In this document: in pieces, positions 20,020-23,138 of the stretch
Layout: the number at the start of each line of letters is the position of its first letter
Numbering within the stretch: the first letter of the stretch is position 1
Source: Spizellomyces punctatus DAOM BR117
Lineage: Eukaryota > Chytridiomycota > Chytridiomycetes > Spizellomycetales > Spizellomycetaceae
NCBI RefSeq assembly: GCF_000182565.1
Contig: NW_015971550.1
Location: 607,027-630,164, forward strand
Direction: 5' to 3'
Length of the DNA stretch: 23,138 bases
Notes under the pieces: generated by a model
Seen by the model: the letters and a program-made list of their open reading frames with translations, nothing else
What the model was told of the DNA's origin: nothing
The model's database searches: none
Program-made: the position numbers and the translations under genes

Positions 20020-23000
20020 ATGAGCAGAAATCAACCTTTTCCACCAGATCCACATTTGGATGCAACAACATACTTTGAGCGAAATCACATTAATCAGATT
20101 TTAGAGGTCGGTGTTTGGCTCAAAAGTCCTTTGTTTTTGGGTGTCCATTGACACACAGTTTGTTTAAAGAGTATCGTGACGGGCCTGACCTTTACCAGGC
20201 CGGATGATCCACTTGCTTACATTGAAGACTGCGTGCATCGTATCCGCCTGGGGGATCTGCCTGGTGGAAAGGCAAAACTAAAGTGGGACATTTTCATTCC
20301 ATCATCAACGTCGACTTCAACTCAACGTAAAGAATTGCCCGGACGACAGCCAGAGCAAAGAAAATCTAAAGCGGTTGTTCCTCCCCTGCGAAAGAAACCG
20401 CCAGCCCCTCATACATTACCTCCTATGCAGCAGCAGTTCAGTCCAGTCGTGAGTGGGCCTGGGATCTTGCTGGATGTGTCATCCAAACCGCTCTTGCGAA
20501 GGAATGACAGTGGCGCCCGGGACACCGACGCTCGGCCAATCAAATCAGCCACAAAAAGGGTAGAAGAACGTAGTTTGGAACCAGAGTCGCCCCAGTCACC
20601 TCTTCCCAGTGGCACTGAGCCGATGACGACCCAAAGTCGTCCAGCAACAAGGACACTGGGAGGTCCAACACCTTTGCCTCCTATCAAAGCTGCCAACATC
20701 GCAGACGTACCTACACTAGACCAGCAAGTGCCAGTGCAGAGCGTTTCGACGTCGAGTGCACCTGAGCCCGTGCAAGTAAAGGAATCTGGGGAGGAAATCA
20801 CTCAGACCTTGGCGGTTCCTGAAAGAAAACAAGTGTTGGGCAAGGCTTGGGATAACATTGTGTTTGTATTGGGAGGCCCTGGATGCGGTATGTGGTCTTG
20901 TACTCTACCAGATATTTTCACGCAGCTGCGAAACTCAATCTGGAATTTACTGCCCCAGGAAAGGGAACGCAATGCGCACAGATTGCAAAGGACTTTAACT
21001 ACACTCATCTTTCCGCCGGGGATCTTCTCCGCGCTGAAGTCGCCACTGGCTCCGATCTTGGTAGAGAGCTGGACTTGATGATGCGCGAGGGAAGGATTGT
21101 ACCCATGGTATTCATTACAAAATGTCTTGCAGTTTTGTGTCCTGTGGTCAATCTCTCACACTCTAATACGCCAGCATGTCACGGTCCGACTCCTTCGTGA
21201 AGCCATGGAAAGAGCAGAGGCGTCAGAAGGATTTCTCATTGACGGGTTTCCGCGACAACTTGACCAGGCGACGGCTTTCGAAGAAGAGGTGCATATACTG
21301 GTCTCAATTCTTGACTGCAGATTGTTTGCTCACAGCATACTATTCTTCGAAATGCAGATTCGACCATGTAAATTCGTCTTGTACTTTGAGTGCTCTGAAG
21401 AGCAGCTCGAAAAGCGTTTACTGAAGCGTGGCGAGACAAGCGGACGAGCAGATGACAACATTGAAACTATCAAGAAGAGGTTCAGAACATTTATTGAAAC
21501 ATCGTTGCCTGTTATCCAAGATTTTGAAAGAAAAGGAAAGTGCATAAAGGTAAAAATGTGTTCAGTCACGGGTGTGTCTGACATTATCCGTACTGACATT
21601 TGTTGCGTGAGAATGTAGATATCGTCTGAACCACCTGTCGATGAAGTTTACAATACGGTGAGAAAACATTTTGAAGAACCGCTGCCTTTGAACCATCCAA
21701 ATGTCGTGTTCGTGCTCGGTAAGATATGTGCCTTGGCTTGTGCGGACGAAATTGATAGACTAATTGAGCTGAACTCACCATCAAGGCGGCCCCGGATCTG
21801 GTATGTCATCGAGTTACTAGTGCTCCCACATGCATATGTTTACCATGCTCTGCTCGTCTGCGAAGGCAAAGGCACACAATGTGTGCGGTTAGCGGAAGAA
21901 TTCGGACTTACGCATCTGTCTACCGGTGATCTTCTTCGGGCAGAAATTGGAAAAGCATCGGCGATCGGCAGAGAGGTTGAAGGAATCATGAAGGAGGGCA
22001 AGATGGTTCCGATGGTCGGTGACAAACTTTAGGAAGTCACTCGCCTCTATGTGTGGTACTCACAGGCTGAACGTTTTGGCAGCGCGTTATCATGCAGCTG
22101 CTTCGAAGTGCAATGGAGGGAAAGGGCCTAGATACACACGGATTCCTCATTGGTAATGTACCGAGATGCTGAGAGTAATGCCACATTGATGAAGTCCCCA
22201 AACCTAACAAGGATCCATATAGATGGATTTCCGCGCGCCATGTCGCAAGCCCATGAATTCGAAAAATCAGTATGTAAAATGCTTGGTGTTCGTGAGGCCC
22301 GTTGCTAACGATTTTCCCAAGATCGGGCCGTGTCGCAAAGTCTTGTTTTTCAACTGCTCTCTTCCAGTGTTGGAGCAGCGACTTTTGGAGCGTGGAAAGA
22401 CTAGCGGGCGAGTAGATGACAATTTGGAGACGATACGGAAACGCTTCCAAACATTCCAGGACGAGAGTGTGGAGGTCATAAATTGGTTTAAAGCCAAAGG
22501 CAAGGTCATAGAGGTATGTGTCGCTTGGCATTATGACAGCTTGTATTGTGGGTGAATCTAAGTCCTCACTGATGACGGATAAAACAATCAGATTTCCTCT
22601 GAGCGAGCCATTGATGAAGTGTATCAAGAAGCCAGAAAGGTGTTCATCTTGCCAGAGCCATTGAATCACCCCAACGTCGTGTTTATTCTGGGTGAGTCCT
22701 TATCTCTTAGTGTTACAGCTCCCTCAACTTCTAATGTTTTGTGCGTCCAATCGAAGGTGGCCCTGGGTCAGGTTAGTATCCCTGGCCATAGAACACACTA
22801 TCTGCAAGTCGTCTTACCTTGACTAGGCAAAGGCACACAATGCTCTCGCCTGGCTAACGACTACCAGCTGAAACATATCTCCACCGGTGATTTATTGCGA
22901 AATGAGGTCGCTAAGGGTTCTGAAATTGGTCAATTTGTGCAGAAAATCATGATCGAGGGGGGAATGGTTCCAATGGTATGAAACTGACGTCAGATGTCTA

Positions 23001-23138
23001 TACAGAGCATCTACCTAAACCTCATTTTTTCTTATAGAACGTAATGATGGGTCTGCTAGTCCAAGAGATAGAAGAAAACTTTGAAGCCAAAGGATTTCTT
23101 ATAGGTGAGGATGTGACAGCTTTTGTTAAACGTCCAGT
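20020..23138 (+). CDS. AK5-like multidomain adenylate kinase (at least three kinase domains), 3' end cut
   Basis: Catalyses ATP + AMP to 2 ADP. Exons: 20020-20106, 20170-20887, 20959-21107, 21175-21288, 21358-21549, 21619-21718, 21786-21800, 21866-22014, 22083-22152, 22223-22269, 22322-22513, 22592-22691, 22757-22771, 22827-22975, 23038-23104, then a donor at 23105. About 721 residues are visible. Residues 10-70 match the AK5 N-terminal docking-like region (TTYFERNHINQILES, RPDDPLAYIEDC, LKWDIFIP). A proline-rich linker follows to about 250. P-loops lie at 264-272 (GGPGCGKGT), from 454 (GGPGSGKGT) and from 645, a period of 190-191. Each domain has the AMP-site motif L(S)(A/T)GDLLR. The first two show DGFPR and the lid GR-x-DDN. 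The start codon is the first in-frame ATG. AK5-type and other multi-AK proteins often work in cilia; a flagellar role is inference. Confidence 0.95.
21786..21800 (+). other. 15-nt microexon encoding P-loop residues of kinase domain 2
   Basis: GCGGCCCCGGATCTG lies between AAG (acceptor, 21785) and GTATGT (donor). With phase-1 introns on both sides it supplies G-G-P-G-S and the first base of the next Gly codon, completing GGPGSGKGT. Without it the P-loop is lost. Confidence 0.9.
22757..22771 (+). other. 15-nt microexon encoding P-loop residues of kinase domain 3
   Basis: GTGGCCCTGGGTCAG between an AAG acceptor and a GTTAGT donor. It has the same length, phase and coding content as the microexon at 21786-21800, one domain period later. 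Confidence 0.9.

Noticed and set aside
20409-20801. 130-codon minus-strand ORF
   Set aside because: Antisense to the proline-rich linker of the adenylate kinase; low-complexity codon shadow.
1-23138. tRNA, rRNA, riboswitch or CRISPR array
   Set aside because: No cloverleaf-like or conserved RNA sequence and no regularly spaced repeats were seen in reading the window; covariance-model searches were not possible here.

Overview
This is a eukaryotic nuclear window with ten protein genes. Nine of them are split by short introns, mostly 44-78 bp, with standard GT/AG ends and CTAAC/CTGAC-like branch points. The ORFs visible in the raw sequence are therefore mostly exon fragments. I rebuilt each gene by joining exons where reading phase, splice sites and family conservation agreed. 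The gene set includes a fungal-style Stc1 domain, a Mub1/SamB MYND protein and Rtc1/WDR24, which points to a fungus. A multi-domain AK5-type adenylate kinase with a docking-like N-terminus is the kind of protein found in flagellated cells, so a zoosporic (chytrid-like) fungus is the best guess. That placement is inference.

Layout, left to right. (1) TFIIE alpha subunit, minus strand, running off the left edge, is divergent from (2) WDR24/Rtc1 of the SEA/GATOR2 complex, plus strand, 16 exons. They share a 203-bp promoter region. (3) An F-box/LRR protein on the minus strand is convergent with WDR24. (4) A long intronless plus-strand gene encodes an 854-residue protein with an N-terminal GHKL/Hsp90-like ATPase and a C-terminal HExxH zincin motif. 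It lies between two diverged copies of an 86-87 bp direct repeat. (5-8) Four minus-strand genes follow head to tail: a RING protein with a second RBR-type RING at its C-terminus, a coiled-coil protein with four repeated Cys/His zinc modules, an Stc1-domain protein, and Mub1/SamB. (9) A secreted CAP/PR-1 protein on the minus strand is divergent from (10) the AK5-like adenylate kinase, plus strand, with at least three kinase domains, running off the right edge.

How they relate. Most are independent housekeeping or regulatory genes: transcription initiation, TORC1 control, ubiquitin ligation, nucleotide balance. The RING, zinc-module and Stc1 genes lie together on one strand and could all serve chromatin or ubiquitin functions. 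This rests on proximity and domain type only.

The most unusual parts are the intronless ATPase-zincin gene between direct repeats, the adenylate kinase whose exon pattern (149/67+47/192/100/15) repeats with each domain and includes a 15-nt P-loop microexon, the four-module zinc protein, and a one-base frame break in TFIIE alpha. I saw no tRNA, rRNA, CRISPR array or recognisable transposase.
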